Part shown: positions 22,495 to 34,400 of the stretch, piece after piece
How the letters are laid out: every line of letters starts with the position of its first letter
Numbering within the stretch: the stretch's first letter is position 1
DNA from: Incurvaria masculella
Taxonomy: Eukaryota > Arthropoda > Insecta > Lepidoptera > Incurvariidae
Direction: 5' to 3'
Length of the DNA stretch: 64,000 nucleotides
Assembly (NCBI GenBank): GCA_946894095.1
Contig: OX335665.1
Coordinates: forward strand, 3,110,001 to 3,174,000
Program-made: the position numbers and the translations under genes
The notes under the pieces: generated by a model
What the model was told of the DNA's origin: nothing
Database searches by the model: none
The model's input: only the letters and a program-made list of their open reading frames with translations

Positions 22495-22622
22495 CAGTCG
22501 TATTCAGAGTAAACTGTAAAAATGTAGTACGCAGATTATCACCAAACTAGCCATACAAAATAATATTTAATAAGAACATAATCCGCGTATTAAAATTAGT
22601 CCGCCCACTGTGAATACTGCTG
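22495..22622. mobile_element. Family F small MITE, copy 2
   Basis: Starts CAGTCGTATTCAGAG and ends GTCCGCCCACTGTGAATACTGCTG. Inverted ends with core differences from copy 1. Confidence 0.65.
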
Positions 22623-23277
22623 TCAATTCCTAAATCTCACTTCCGTCGGTGAGTCGCTTGCGAGCTATCATCCGCAATTATTACATGAAGTTTTACAGTT
22701 TCTGCAGGTGAACTCATGAACCAGTGAGTCATATAACTTTCTTCGAGGCCGCAATTTCATGAATACTAAAGTATTGGGTGAGAATCTCATGAGTAGACCC
22801 GCCGATGCGAGTACTTGGGGTCTACACTAGTGGTAGTTTAATAAAAAACGCAACCAAGGAATGTGATATGCATGTATGTATAATCGACCGCAAAGCAAAG
22901 ACACATTAATTAAAGAAAAAGCCCAAGAACTTATTTTATAATTATACTGCAAGGCTGTAGTAGTAGTACCATTCGTAGAAATTGCGTCTATCAACCTTTC
23001 TGTTCAGCGGTGAGATTGTGCGGCACTCGAACAACGCTTGCGGAGAGAGAGGTGGTTGTGAATGACGCGACGCACACGACATACACACTTATTCAATATC
23101 CCCCTACATTACACAAACTACGTTCAAAATTCGGTCATGTTTCGAATATTCAATAAATATAATCGTATCTTTAATGATGTTGATCCTTTTATAAATACAA
23201 AAAGAGAGTTTAAAATAAAAATACTAAATATCTTAAAAGAAACATGAAAAATATCAAAATATCATGAAACACATATC
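22623..23277. other. unassigned stretch
   Basis: No gene seen. The frame at 23062-23247 is AT-rich and featureless. Confidence 0.45.
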
Positions 23278-23412
23278 ACTCACACACACACACCCTCTCC
23301 CTCTCTCTCTCAGATACACACACACACACTAACACACCCTCGCTCACCCTAAAACACCCTCACACCCTCACGCCCTCTCATTCACAAACACCCACTCGCA
23401 TTCACACATTAA
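23278..23412. repeat. Low-complexity CA/CT-rich tract
   Basis: Runs of CACACA, CTCTCT and ACACCCTC over about 135 bases, one strand almost purely C and A with T. Confidence 0.9.
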
Positions 23413-23817
23413 ACAAGCACAAGGTCGTCTAGAAAGAAAATGTATCATTTAAATTTAAGCAATTAACTTATTACCTATGTTATTTAAATACAACTTAGTG
23501 TAATGAACGTTCTATAGTTAACCAGAATTTGTGTCTGGTGTCTACTTTTACTTTGTGTATATTAGAGGAAATCTGTAATTGGCAACATATTTTAGCTCAT
23601 GTATTATGTTAACTTGTGATGTAACACGCTGTTGATTTCCCAAATAAAATAAAAATAAAAATAAAATAAAAACAAAGTGACGTGATTGATCATACTTTGA
23701 CGTTGATTTAAATTTTTTGTCCTTTCGTGCACTCGGCCCTTAATATATGCTCAAGCTCTACTACTATGTAACTATTCGGTTTTCAAAAATAAAATTTTCG
23801 ACTTCTCGCACATTTTC
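23413..23817. other. unassigned stretch
   Basis: No gene. An AAAATAAAATAAAAAC tract sits at 23640-23675. The segment TGATCATACTTTGACG...CGTGCACTCGGCCCT (23685-23740) recurs at 35643-35696. Confidence 0.5.
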
Positions 23818-24348
23818 TTAAGGCGGCCCAACCCGGCGGGACTAACTCAATCGCGGGCACGGTACAAAACCGTGCTGTTGCGCTCTGGGACCTTCTCTGT
23901 TTCAATGAAAAAGACAGGCTCCGTGATGAGGAAGATGCAACATGTCCACAAAAAGACAATGTGCATAGTGTATGATTTGGTAAGATTTACGAAAATTTTA
24001 ATTACTAAACGACTTATAGCTAAAGTAAACCACTACCGCTGTATTAAAAAATCTAACAAAAACCAAATAGATTATAAATCTTGATTAAATAAGCTATGTC
24101 TGATGACTAATCTTTTTAAGATGTTCTTACTTTATCATTGCATAATCTACCTCCAACGTTATTGTATAAAACTTTCGGACCTTATGACTTAGAAATCAAA
24201 CACAATTTTACAATGCCAACGGTCATCAGACTTCTAGTTCGATCAAATAAAGCTATTTTGAGCAAAATTTGGGATCTCTGACAAGTGATATGTGCGTGAT
24301 CTTCTTTCCCCGTTTGTATGGGGAGTTGAGCGGGATGGGCCACCTTAA
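23818..24348 (-). mobile_element. Family A non-autonomous element
   Basis: TTAA at both ends. Left GGCGGCCCAACCCGGCGGG, right GGGATGGGCCACC. Reverse orientation. Confidence 0.9.
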
Positions 24349-25176
24349 GTGACCGCGGTTGTCGGCCGACCAGTCTTCGCTTTCTCGTCCTCTTTTAAAC
24401 TCAGCAAATCAATTAAAAATTGTTGCTCGTGAACAAGCAGACTCACCAAAAGTAGTAGTTAATTATTCAAAACATATATGATGGCGCGAAAATCTCGTCG
24501 AGTGAGCTCCATATCTGTGAGCATATTCCCGCCGAATCTCTCAGAAAAAACAATGATTCGAATTCGCAAGTGTTCAATTTTCAAATTTATCAGCAAAGAA
24601 GCAATCTTTACGAAAATTTATAACTTGCCAGTGTCAAGCAAATTTATAAAGAATATCTAATTCATTTGAGCATGAACCTCGTATTAAGCCGTGTTTTGAC
24701 GATGAGAGTTGACTCTGACGTAGTGTACTCCGGCGATCACTCTGATGGTACAGTCGTTTCGTCTGAAATCTATACACCGGAAATAGAGACAAATTTGAGA
24801 TCTCTTTCTGACATGCTGACATCAACCATAGAGTAAAAGGGACTTAGAAATTCCTTCTCTTTCCAGTGTATACATTTGATAAGTAACGACTGTACTCATA
24901 TCGTGGAAACCGTGCATCAGAGTTCACTCAGACCAGTGTGTGCAATCATAGTGGACTTGAACCATGCTCAACTTTTGCGAGTAGACTATATTTTTAGAGT
25001 GCATAACCTCGCTTTTTTCAGTACTACACAGTTTGAAATATTAATTTTATTTTTTAATAGTTTATAGTCTTGCGTGTTTATATAGCAAAACAGTTTCCGT
25101 CATGATATAGATATGAACTATGAAACGTGTAAACCACTATCATAGTACACTAGGATGGAGGCTACTCTGTCATAGT
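24349..25176. other. unassigned stretch
   Basis: Short frames near 24478-25067 on both strands show no features I can support. Confidence 0.45.
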
Positions 25177-25895
25177 CACGGAGGATAGAGATAGAGAGGA
25201 GATGTTTTTAACTCATATTACTAAGGATCGCAGCGTGACACTGTGCGGGGAAGCGGTGGGAAAATCGCTTCATGGTGGGGTCTGCACCGCCCATTTTTGC
25301 GAAATCCATCAACCGGAAGAATCGATATTCTGGTAGCAGCTATTCCGAGAACTATTATTAGTGGTTACAAGACTACAACTAGATGGCGCCTTTAAAATTT
25401 TACTGTTTGTTTTTTCTTTAAAAAAACTTTCGAAATTTAAATCTATGCCTTTGCGCGGATTCAAATCATTTTAATTTAAAAATGTAACAAAAATTTGCAT
25501 TATGAGATCAACATTTCTTACTGCAAAAAGAAAATGATAGCGCGCCATCTATCGGCACATAGCGAGAGCGATACATCGATACAATGCTGGAATATTGGCT
25601 CAAATTATAAAATATGAAGTGTTTTACTGACAAATCAAACGTAATTCCAACTACAAACTTTAGATTATTTTGTCCTGTGTAATGTTTGCAACATTTTATA
25701 CAAAATCTCATCGTATAATCGACCGTTCGCTGAAAATTGCGCCGCAGACCATAATATTGTCCCACAACCTAACACCGCCAGCGCCATGTCGCGAAGCCAG
25801 CCTTCTTATCACGTGGGCTGTGACGTAGCGACCCACTTGGTGGACACAGACCCAGTTTGCTTAGACCATCTCCTCTCTACCTCTATCCTCCGTGG
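25177..25895. mobile_element. Family G: ~720-bp element with ~28-bp imperfect TIRs
   Basis: Left 25177-25204 (CACGGAGGATAGAGATAGAG...) and right 25867-25894 (...CTCTATCCTCCGTG) are inverted and nearly identical. The mirror continues outward with CATAGT/GTCATAGT. The interior contains GCGCCATCTATCGGC but no supported ORF. It appears non-autonomous. Confidence 0.65.
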
Positions 25896-26824
25896 TCATA
25901 GTACACTCTTTCAAGTCAACTCTTATCGCCAGAACGCAGCCTAAGTCGGCAAAATAAAGTAAAAAGAGGTTTCATATCTTGATAGATTGCTATGTCTAAT
26001 AGGCCACCGTCATAGCAATGTATTTCTTTGGTAATGTTCGGATCTTGTCCATACATTTATTTGGGTGAGGAAAAAAGGCGTCAACCTTCATACACATCGC
26101 ACAAAATATCGATGAATGACTAAACACCAATTCGTTGCCGCTTGTGTTTTCCCAGGGGTTGCTATATTATATGCGTTGTTATTCTGGGGCGAATGTATCC
26201 GCGTCATTGTGGCTTTTTCATCTGTGCTAGTTCTCATGGAACGAAAATGAAAAGCTCTCCACGAGTAGCTGTCATTTTCCATGCGGAAACAAAATAAGTC
26301 TAGCGGATGAAAGTTATGCCCAATCGAGTCACCGGCGAAAGTGAATTTCTAGATTGACTCTTCTGTCTTAGGCTGTTCACCGCCCTTTGTCGTGTCGAAT
26401 GTGAATTATTAATTCAAAGAGCCTCGTAGAGAGCATCTTAGATACAATGCAGTACATTTGAACAAGCCACCGTTTGGCCCGGCATATTTCTCAACATCCG
26501 TGTATCATTCGAAACTGTGTTTGCCATAGCTATCTCAGCACACGGAGATAACGCAGGGCTTTGATGACATTTTTGAGATCTCCTAGCGATAGGGACTTAC
26601 GTAACGCATCTTTATGATTTCTGAAAGGAAATTAGAATATTTTACGGAATATCAGCACCTGGAACAGAAATATAATAATGAAGTCGGTTAAAAGGGAAGG
26701 AGATGTCATCTGGCGCGCCCACTTGAGACTCTCTCTAAAAGGTTCTAAGACTACTAACACAATTTTGAAATCGAAATCTACATTGAAAAGGCATTTGCGG
26801 AAGAAGAAGGAAAAGTTTTATCTT
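25896..26824. other. unassigned stretch
   Basis: No gene recognised. GAAGTCGGTTAAAAGGG near 26680 resembles common lepidopteran repeat ends. Confidence 0.45.
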
Positions 26825-27037
26825 TAAAAAACCGGCCAAGTGCGAGTCGGACTCACACACGAAGGGTTCCGTACCATCGTACAAGATTTAACACAAAAAC
26901 ACTTGTTTTGTATGGGGCCCCGTTTATTTTTTTAGATTATTTATTTTACCCATTTGTTGTTGTAGCGGCAAAATAAATACACACTATGTAAAAATTTCAG
27001 CTGCCTACCTACCAATTACGGTTCATGAGATACTAGT
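26825..27037 (+). mobile_element. Family B element, interrupted
   Basis: Starts AAAAACCGGCCAAGTGCGAG and runs to TACGGTTCATGAGATAC, where the 5S-headed SINE begins. The expected CCGT tract and right end are absent. Confidence 0.75.
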
Positions 27038-27418
27038 CAGCCTCAGTGGCCCAGTGGCGCGACACTTCGGCGATCGCTCTCCGAAGTTAAGCAACGCTGG
27101 GTCCGGTCTGGTCTTGGATGGGTGACCATTCGACCGTCGAAAGAGGCTGGCCGTGGTTCGGATTCCACGTTAAACTGTAGGTCCCCTTCCTTACTTACTA
27201 GGTGGTAGGGTTAATCCCGCCCGGGTTGGTACCATCGCATTGGAAGAACGATGGTCGAAGCAGCAATGAAAATTGTCCGTGTTTTCCATCCAGTTCAATG
27301 TAGCCGTGCAATATAAGGAAGGTCCTGGCATGGCACCTAGTTCCCATGTGGTGTGTTGGGCTAATACCATGACAGAAGGTGTGGTATTAGCCATCCATGG
27401 CCAGTCACATAAAAAAAG
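27038..27418 (+). mobile_element. 5S-headed SINE, full length
   Basis: Best copy of the family. The head at 27038-27175 shows a box-A-like segment (27083-27101, GAAGTTAAGCAACGCTGGG) and a box-C-like segment (27110-27127, GGTCTTGGATGGGTGACC), both close to the internal promoter of 5S rRNA genes. The body and the tail CACATAAAAAAA follow. SINEs with 5S-derived promoters are the SINE3 class; mobilisation by a partner LINE is inferred. Confidence 0.85.
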
Positions 27419-27600
27419 CTAAGGCTAAGCCCGCCCAGGTTGGTACCATCGCAATCGATGAAACGATGGTCGAAGAACGAATGAAAAATTGACCGTTAAA
27501 TGAAGCCGTGTTAATAAAAGGATGGTCCTGGCATGGAACCTTATTCCTTTGGTAATGCGGGGTTTAGGGCTGATATCATGGCGTGAAGAACATATTTTAT
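27419..27600 (+). mobile_element. Degraded SINE body
   Basis: Pieces AAGCCCGCCCAGGTTGGTACC and GATGGTCGAAGAACGAATG remain. No head or tail. Confidence 0.6.
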
Positions 27601-27603
27601 TAA

Positions 27604-27880
27604 TAAAAAAACCGGCCAAGTACGAGTCGGACTCGCACACGAAGGGTTCCGTACCATAAAAATTGCGTTTTTGTATGGGACCCCCCTTTAATATTTTTTT
27701 TTTTATTTTACCTATTTGTTGTTATAGCGGCAAAATGAAGACATACTCTGTAGAAATTTCAGCTTCCTACCTGTTACGGTTTATAAGATACAGCCCTGTG
27801 ACAGACGGACGGACGGACGGACAGCGGAGGCTTAGTAATAGGGTTCCGTTTTCACCCTTTGGGTACGGAACCCTAAAAAG
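27604..27880 (+). mobile_element. Family B element
   Basis: AAAAAACCGGCCAAGTACG to GGGTACGGAACCCTAAAA, with a short GACGGACGGACGGACGG tract at about 27795-27812. Confidence 0.85.
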
Positions 27881-28630
27881 CGTCCTCTGAAGTTGCAATG
27901 CCGTTTGTGGAATGCGTTGTTGGATTTGTGAAAAACCGATATGGGTGGCTGTGCTAAGAAAAAAAGGTGTGCAATAAAGCCAAACAACTTCACCTCGCGA
28001 AACCACGCTCTGAAGCCTTATTCTGCTAATTGATAACTGCGCGCGTTATGTTTGTGTTTTCTCAAAACCGCATGTTTCGCGCGAAATGGTATTCTACTAG
28101 CGCAGTTTGCAAAACGCATGCGCAAACTCGTAACGCGCGCTCATGTTCTCGTGGGCCGTGTGTTTTGCCGAATACTTGCGGTTTTGAGAATTCTATTTGT
28201 CAAATTCGGAGCATCGCATCGCCGAACTTCGAATATCACTTTTCTACATTACGTTGGCATATCGCTGTCTCTTTCTTTTCGTATGTCATATTTGAGTGAG
28301 AAAATAACTGTCATAATCGTGACAGGTTATTTTACCCTGTAGGCAGCGCGCAAGACAAACCACTCCATAGACAATAACATAACGCGTGTGTGAATTAGCT
28401 GAATACCGATTTTTGGAAACCGCACTCGAAACTTAGCGTGTTATGTTTGACAGAAACAACTTATACGGAATGGTTTGAAATTGGACAAATAGCAGAATCG
28501 GGCTCCAGCGGGGCACCATACCGGAGGATTTGCGAAGTATAGCTGAGCTATCGAGCATGCTCAAATTACGTTTGAAGACTTCCGGGTTATAGGTTTGAGT
28601 AAGTTTAGCTTGCTAGTAGATACCTATTAT
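27881..28630. other. unassigned stretch
   Basis: Moderately GC-rich with overlapping short frames (28030-28342). No family features. Confidence 0.45.
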
Positions 28631-29034
28631 TTTTTTATTTTTTTATGCGACCTGACATGGATGGCTAATACCATACAACTACCGTTATGATATTAGCCTA
28701 ATACACCACATTCCCGGAGGAATTAGGTGCCATGCCACGACCTTCCCTTTATGAGCACGGCTACATTGAACTGGATGGAAAACACGGACAATTTTCCATT
28801 GCCGCTTCGACCATCTTATCATCCTAAGCGATGGTACCAACCCGGGCGGGCTTAAACCCTACCACCTAGTAGGGGAAGGGGACCTACAGTTTTACATGGA
28901 TTCCGAACCATGAAGCAGCTCGCATTCGTGACGAAATGCACTTATCGAACTCGGAAAGAAAAAGACAGTCGTGCATGTCGGTATTGAACCCAGGCCTCTG
29001 GTACGCTAGGCCAGTCCCCGCGCCAAGCTATCAA
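28631..29034 (-). mobile_element. SINE with a tRNA-like head
   Basis: Read on the minus strand: tRNA-like head with A-box-like TAGCTTGGCG (29021-29030) and B box GGTTCAATACC (28980-28990), then a linker, the same GCCCGCCCGGGTTGGTACC body and the tail CCATCCATGTCAGGTCGCAT used by copies such as 13098. It therefore joins a tRNA-type promoter to the body that elsewhere follows a 5S-type promoter. Confidence 0.7.
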
Positions 29035-29268
29035 AGTCAAAAACGGACTTCCGATATGTATGAAAACGTGGAGTCGGCGTTAACGGCAACGCTGACGTAT
29101 TTACGCCGACGATGAGTAAGCTGTCAAATCAAACTCGGACTCGCAAATGTTACCTCGCTCAACGCCCACTGCGCGCGCTCTTCAATTTCTCCATACATTT
29201 GAAAACGCCAGTCGATCGGTTTCCCGTAAACGCCAATTTAGGTGACAGCTGGGACTACGGGCTCTGGA
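29031..29268. mobile_element. Family C element, truncated at left
   Basis: Contains CGGACTTCCGAT, TGAGTAAGCTGTCAAATC and CACTGCGCGCGCTCTTC, and ends CGTAAACGCCAATTTAGGTG then GGGACTACGGGCTCTG. The left end is lost where the SINE head abuts. Confidence 0.8.
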
Positions 29269-29519
29269 GACGGGAAGACTGACCTCTACTTCACTCACAC
29301 CAACGATCTTCACACGTGCGCAGTGCATGCACGCACCGTTGGATGGCGCTACTCGATTGTGCAGAACAAACAGTACACCGCGGAGCACGGCGGCAAAGTG
29401 CGTCAAGTTGACGCCATAAATGCTACCATCGTCAAGAAATAACTTTTTTATTACAGGAATCCACATTACACACTGACACGAAAAAACTAAAGGTGGGTTG
29501 GATGCATCGTTGGATGTTA

Positions 29520-29760
29520 ATATTCGTCGATGTTTTGTAGTTATTTTATGTAACTTACTACAGTTTTTGCTTGATTTGGTTAATATTATGACGATATTAA
29601 CCAAATTCACCACATTCCCGAAAAAAAACGGTGACATATTCCAGGGCCTTCCCTTTATGAGCACGGCTTCATTGAACTGGGTGGAAAACTCGAAACATTT
29701 TTCATTGCCGCTACGTTTCATCCTTTGCGATGGTTGGAAGCATGGAAGGACGGGGTAGCG
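29520..29760 (-). mobile_element. Degraded SINE body
   Basis: Recognisable CACCACATTCCCGAA, CTTTATGAGCACGGCTTCATT and ATTGCCGCTACG segments. Confidence 0.6.
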
Positions 29761-30362
29761 ATCGAAACGAATTCCTATGAATGATGATACGAGTTAGTGG
29801 TAAACGTCTAACTATGGTAGGTTCGCTTGCGAATTCGGAACGCACGACATCGATCGTTGATTCTGTAAAGTTCTTACGTGTTCTTACGTATCGTTGGAAC
29901 TCGTTAAAATCGGTAGTAAGCGAATTCGTAATCACGAAAATCACTATCGTGCCAATTCTTATGTGTACGAACGGATTTTCGAAAGAAGTCATGGATGTCG
30001 ATATTGGGGTCTCCATATGCAGTCATCAGTTCTTCTCTCGAACATCGTGGCTTCTGGCCACTATTACATCAGTAACCTTTGTTTCTGGGTCCGTAGCTTG
30101 GATCGGCCTTGTGGATTTGTCCCTAATCAAACCTGCTGGAGGTCCACTACAATTTCGCATGATCACCCACATCAGAACGTTGATAAGTACATGGTGCGGC
30201 TAGTGGCATTTTCGGACTCAATTTGTTCACCGACTAATCTGCAGTTCACCGGAATGTTGCCACTGGCGATGCCCAGCATTAGCATAGTTAAATTAATCCA
30301 TAGTTGCCCTAGTTTGTAAAATTACACTAACGAACTATCAGATATCGACCAGTTAAGTGGAC
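29761..30362. other. unassigned stretch with overlapping open frames
   Basis: Frames of 140 and 141 codons (29781-30203, 29894-30319, plus) and one of 101 (29711-30016, minus) overlap each other. Not more than one can be coding and none shows a family signature. A minus-strand frame of about 55 codons, roughly 30034-30197, is also open. It may be a relic of a repeat I cannot name. The last five bases (TGGAC) are the left target-site duplicate of the LTR element. Confidence 0.4.
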
Positions 30363-30574
30363 TGTGGCGGTCAGCAACCTGCCGACGCGACATTTCCTAC
30401 CCCGCGCCGCCGCCTCAGCGCCGCGGCAGTGGGTCCGAGGCAGCCGCGCCGCGCACATGCATTCCACCTCGTTGCACAATCTAAATGTATCAATATATAG
30501 TCAAATCGTATAAACGAGTTTCCGTTGCATCCCCGTATAACCCTATCGCTTAGAGGCATAAACATTACCCCACA
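30363..30574 (+). repeat. 5' LTR
   Basis: TGTGGCGGTCAGC...TTACCCCACA, 212 bp. The first half is GC/CpG-rich. A TATA-like ATCAATATATAG occurs near 30488-30499, a plausible core promoter. Confidence 0.95.
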
Positions 30575-30576
30575 AC

Positions 30577-30594
30577 TGGTGACCCCGTTGGAAC
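30577..30594 (+). promoter_or_regulatory. Primer-binding site
   Basis: TGGTGACCCCG begins two bases after the LTR. These 11 bases complement the 3' end of insect tRNA-Trp (...CGGGGTCA plus CCA); the following bases diverge. Confidence 0.7.
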
Positions 30595-30639
30595 ACGTAA
30601 ACTGAAAGTGAAGAAGAAGTGAACAGTAAAACAGAAAGG

Positions 30640-31482
30640 ATGTATCAAGCGCCGCAGCAGCAGATGAATCAAGGTCCGGCGCCGGAAGCTCCAGTCACGG
30701 CTATTGCCAGCCTGTCCTTGCAGGCAAGAATCCCAACCTTTTGGCGCGAGGACACGCGTCTATGGTTCGCACAATACGAGTCAGTGGTAGCAGCGCACAA
30801 GCTAGGAGACAAGCAGAAGTATGACCTAGTCATAGGGGTTCTGCAGCGAGAGGACGTCAAACAAGTGAGTGACATCGTGATCAGCCCACCAGAGGACGGC
30901 AAGTACGAGGCTCTGAAGGAGAGGCTAATCTCAGTCTACGAGGAGTCCACCACGCAGCAGTTTCATAGGCTGCTCAGCGGACTAGAGCTAGGAGATCAAC
31001 GTCCCTCACAGTTACTGCGGAAAATGAGGGAACTCGCGTCACAAAATGTACCCGACGACGCCTTAAAAATATTGTGGATGGGCCACCTGCCACCATCAGC
31101 GCGGGCGGTGCTAGCGGTATCTAAGGAGACGGAATTGAACGATCTAGCCATCATGGCCGATAAAATGCTCGAACATATGGGCAGAAGCCACGTCAACACG
31201 GTATCCGCGCCATCGGACGGAAGTCCACGACATGACCCAGTTTCGAGTGTCGACGCGCTGGCGGGCGAAATTGCCGATTTGCGAAATCAAATAGCACGAA
31301 TGAGCCGCCGCCAGCCGAGCAGGGCTAGCGGGCGGTATCAACGCGGTAGGTCGGTTTCTCGGAACGGCCGCCGGACACCGGATAATGCAGACTGGCTGTG
31401 TTTTTATCATTTTCGATTCGGAGACAAAGCAAGCAGATGCGAGCAGCCATGCAACTATAAAAATCAGGGAAACGGCAACTAG
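30640..31482 (+). CDS. gag: Gag polyprotein of the LTR retrotransposon
   Basis: 280 residues from the ATG at 30640 to TAG 31480-31482. An in-frame GTG at 30619 also extends the frame, but the ATG sits in a better context. The first part is proline/glutamine-rich. Residues from about 35 (PTFWREDTRLWFAQYESV) are the capsid region, typical of this group (PxFW...LWF.Q.E). A serine/arginine-rich basic stretch precedes one zinc box near the C terminus, C254-X2-H257-X9-C267-X3-C271, i.e. CHCC order, where retroviruses and most gypsy elements have CCHC. It would form the cytoplasmic particle that packages the RNA. It ends in the frameshift site, and pol continues in the -1 frame. It looks intact. Confidence 0.88.
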   Translation: MYQAPQQQMNQGPAPEAPVTAIASLSLQARIPTFWREDTRLWFAQYESVVAAHKLGDKQKYDLVIGVLQREDVKQVSDIVISPPEDGKYEALKERLISVYEESTTQQFHRLLSGLELGDQRPSQLLRKMRELASQNVPDDALKILWMGHLPPSARAVLAVSKETELNDLAIMADKMLEHMGRSHVNTVSAPSDGSPRHDPVSSVDALAGEIADLRNQIARMSRRQPSRASGRYQRGRSVSRNGRRTPDNADWLCFYHFRFGDKASRCEQPCNYKNQGNGN

Positions 31483-34400
31483 TGTGCACCGCGGCGGATG
31501 TGCACACGACAGTCGATAATAACCGCCTTAGCGTCTACGATCGCGACAGCGGTATACAATACCTAATAGATACCGGGGCCAACGTGTCGGTGTTACCAAA
31601 GTCAATCCTAGCACCGAGAGATAGGACTACTAGTGATTATAAGTTATACGCGGCAAACGGTAGCGTAATAGAGACGTACGGAGTGAAAACCATGGTGCTT
31701 AATTTAAATTTGCGTAGACCTTATAAGTGGATATTCGTAATCGCAGACATTGCGCAAGCCATAATTGGGGCAGACTTGTTAAAACATTATAAGTTACTAG
31801 TGGATTTAAGTGGTAAAAGACTAATAGACAAGGTGACAAGTTTAGACACAATATGTACGGTTACAAATTTGCAAGTGTGTTCGCTGACGTCGATTGGGGA
31901 GCAGCACGCGTTTCGTGATCTTTTGGAAAAGTATCCGGACATCACGAAACCAGCATCTTTCAAGGAAACCCCGCAACATGGCGTCGTGCACCACATCGAG
32001 ACGGTAGGAGCACCAGTGTTCGCACGGGCTAGACCTTTGGCCCCAGACAGGTACAGTAAAGTTAAGAGAGAATTTGAACTCATGATGGAAATGGGAATAT
32101 GCAGACCATCCAAATCTCCGTGGTCATCTCCTCTACATTGTGTCCCAAAATCTAATGGTGATATCCGTCCGTGCGGGGACTACCGAGCACTCAATGCAGT
32201 TACAAAACCAGACCGGTATCAGATTCCTAGACTTGGAGAACTTCAGTATCTTTTAGCAGGCAAACGATATTTTTCTAAGATTGACATCACGAGAGCCTAT
32301 CATTGCATACCGGTGGCCCCAGGTGATATTGAGAAGACAGCCATCGCGACTCCGTTTGGTCTTTATGAGTTCACGCGAATGACTTTCGGGCTTAGAAACG
32401 CGGCCCAGTCGTTCCAGAGGTTTATGGATCATAGCGTCCTGCAAGGATTCGATTTTCTGTTTACATACATTGATGACGTAATCATAGCAAGCTCGACTAT
32501 TGAAGAACACAGATTGCACCTAGAAAAGGTTTTTCAACGCTTCAACGAGTTCGGCATAGCAATCAATCTGAGTAAATGCAGTTTTGGGAAATCGGAAATA
32601 GATTTTTTGGGTTTTCACGTTACCCAGGATGGAGTTAAGCCCTTGGAGGGAAAAGTTAAGGCAATCGAGGATTTTCCAAAACCGAGTAATATCGAGGAAT
32701 TAAGAAGGTTTTTGGGAATGTTAAATTTTTATAGAAGCCACATTCCAAACGCAGCCGGTGCCCAAGCAGAACTGCATAAGTACTTGCACAATACAAAAAA
32801 AAGAGATAAAACCGAAATACAATGGACACAACAATCGGAAACCGCATTCGAAGAATGTAAACGCAGCCTAAAGAGCGCGCTCACGTTATCGCACCCGTTA
32901 CCCGACACCCCTTTGGCTATATTTGCTGACGCGTCCGAATACTCTGCGGGCGCTGTTTTGCAACAACGAGTCAGCAATACATGGAGACCGCTAGGTTTTT
33001 TTTCAACCAAGTTCAGCGATGCGCAAAAGAAATATAGTGCATACGACAGAGAATTGGCGGCAATTTATTTAGCAGTAAAACATTTCAGATATTTTATAGA
33101 AGGGAGAGACGTCATTGTGTACACAGATCACAAGCCGCTGACACACGCACTCAGTAAGAACGTGGCCAGCAGATGTGACACCCCGAGACGAATAAGACAC
33201 TTAAGTTTTATAAGCGAATTTTGCACGGATATCAGACATATTAGCGGATCAGAAAATGTAGTCGCAGACGCACTATCGAGAATAGCTGAAATTTATACCC
33301 CGACGACCATAGATTACAATGAATTAGCAAGCGACCAGGAAAGAGACCTAGAATTAATGGAACTAATGAAAAAAGATAATCTTTGTTTCAAACTGATCAT
33401 GTTGCCCAATGTTGGCAAACCGGTATACTGTGAGATGTCAAAGGGGAACGCACGACCATACCTGACCGAGAGACACCGTTACAAAGCTTTCACAGCAGTA
33501 CACGGGGTAAGTCACCCAGGTGTACGGGCCACAAGAAAACTGATGACAGACAGATATTTTTGGAAGTCCATTAATAGTGAGGTAAATAAATGGAGCAAGG
33601 CATGCGTATCTTGTCAGAGATCCAAAGTACAGCGACATACGGTCGCGCCGCTAGGTGAATTCGCGAGTGTTGGACGATTCAGTCATCTACACATCGACAT
33701 AATTGGCCCTTTTCCGCCCTGTGAAGATAAAAGATACTGCGTCACATACATCTGCAGAACAACCAAGTGGATTGAAGCAGTACCGATACGCGACATTACG
33801 GCGGAAACCATCGCGAGAGCAACGGTTGATCACTGGATTAGTAGATTTGGGTGTCCGGAGAAGATTACTACGGATCAAGGTACCCAGTTCGAGTCGCAGT
33901 TATTTCGTCAGCTGACAAATAAATTTGGAATCGAAAAAACTCGAACGGTCAGCTGGCACCCGGCATGCAATGGCCAAATCGAGCGAGTCCATCGGGGCAT
34001 AAAAGCAGCCTTAATGGCAAAATGCACGAGCGCCGAGTGGGCCCGCGAATTGCCACTAATTTTGCTGGGATTGAGATCGGCCGTTAAAGAGGATATCGGG
34101 TTTAGTCCAGCACAAATGACCTACGGAGCGTCCCTGAGGCTGCCAGGAGATTTTTTTGTACCGAGCAGGCCACAAAGTTTAGACGCCGACTATGTACAAC
34201 GCCTAACCACCACACTCGAATCGCTGAACCCATCTCCCAGAACGGCCCACGGTGAAAGGAAAACGTTCGTTCACAGCGACCTGCGTACGTGCTCGCACGT
34301 GTTCATCAGAAACGAAATAAAGCGTTCCCTCACGGCTCCCTACCAAGGTCCGTACAGGGTATTGAAGAGGCAAGACAAATATTTCGACATTGAGCTACCG

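Noticed and set aside
27038..27175. 5S rRNA gene
   Set aside because: Only the internal-promoter part resembles 5S rRNA, and it is followed by a shared SINE body and A tail. The same head recurs in other copies, so it is a SINE head.
29182..29721. 179-codon minus-strand frame
   Set aside because: It runs through a family C element and a degraded SINE body; its residues are translations of those repeats.
29781..30319. 140- and 141-codon plus-strand frames before the LTR element
   Set aside because: They overlap each other and a minus-strand frame, and show no recognisable motif or splice context.
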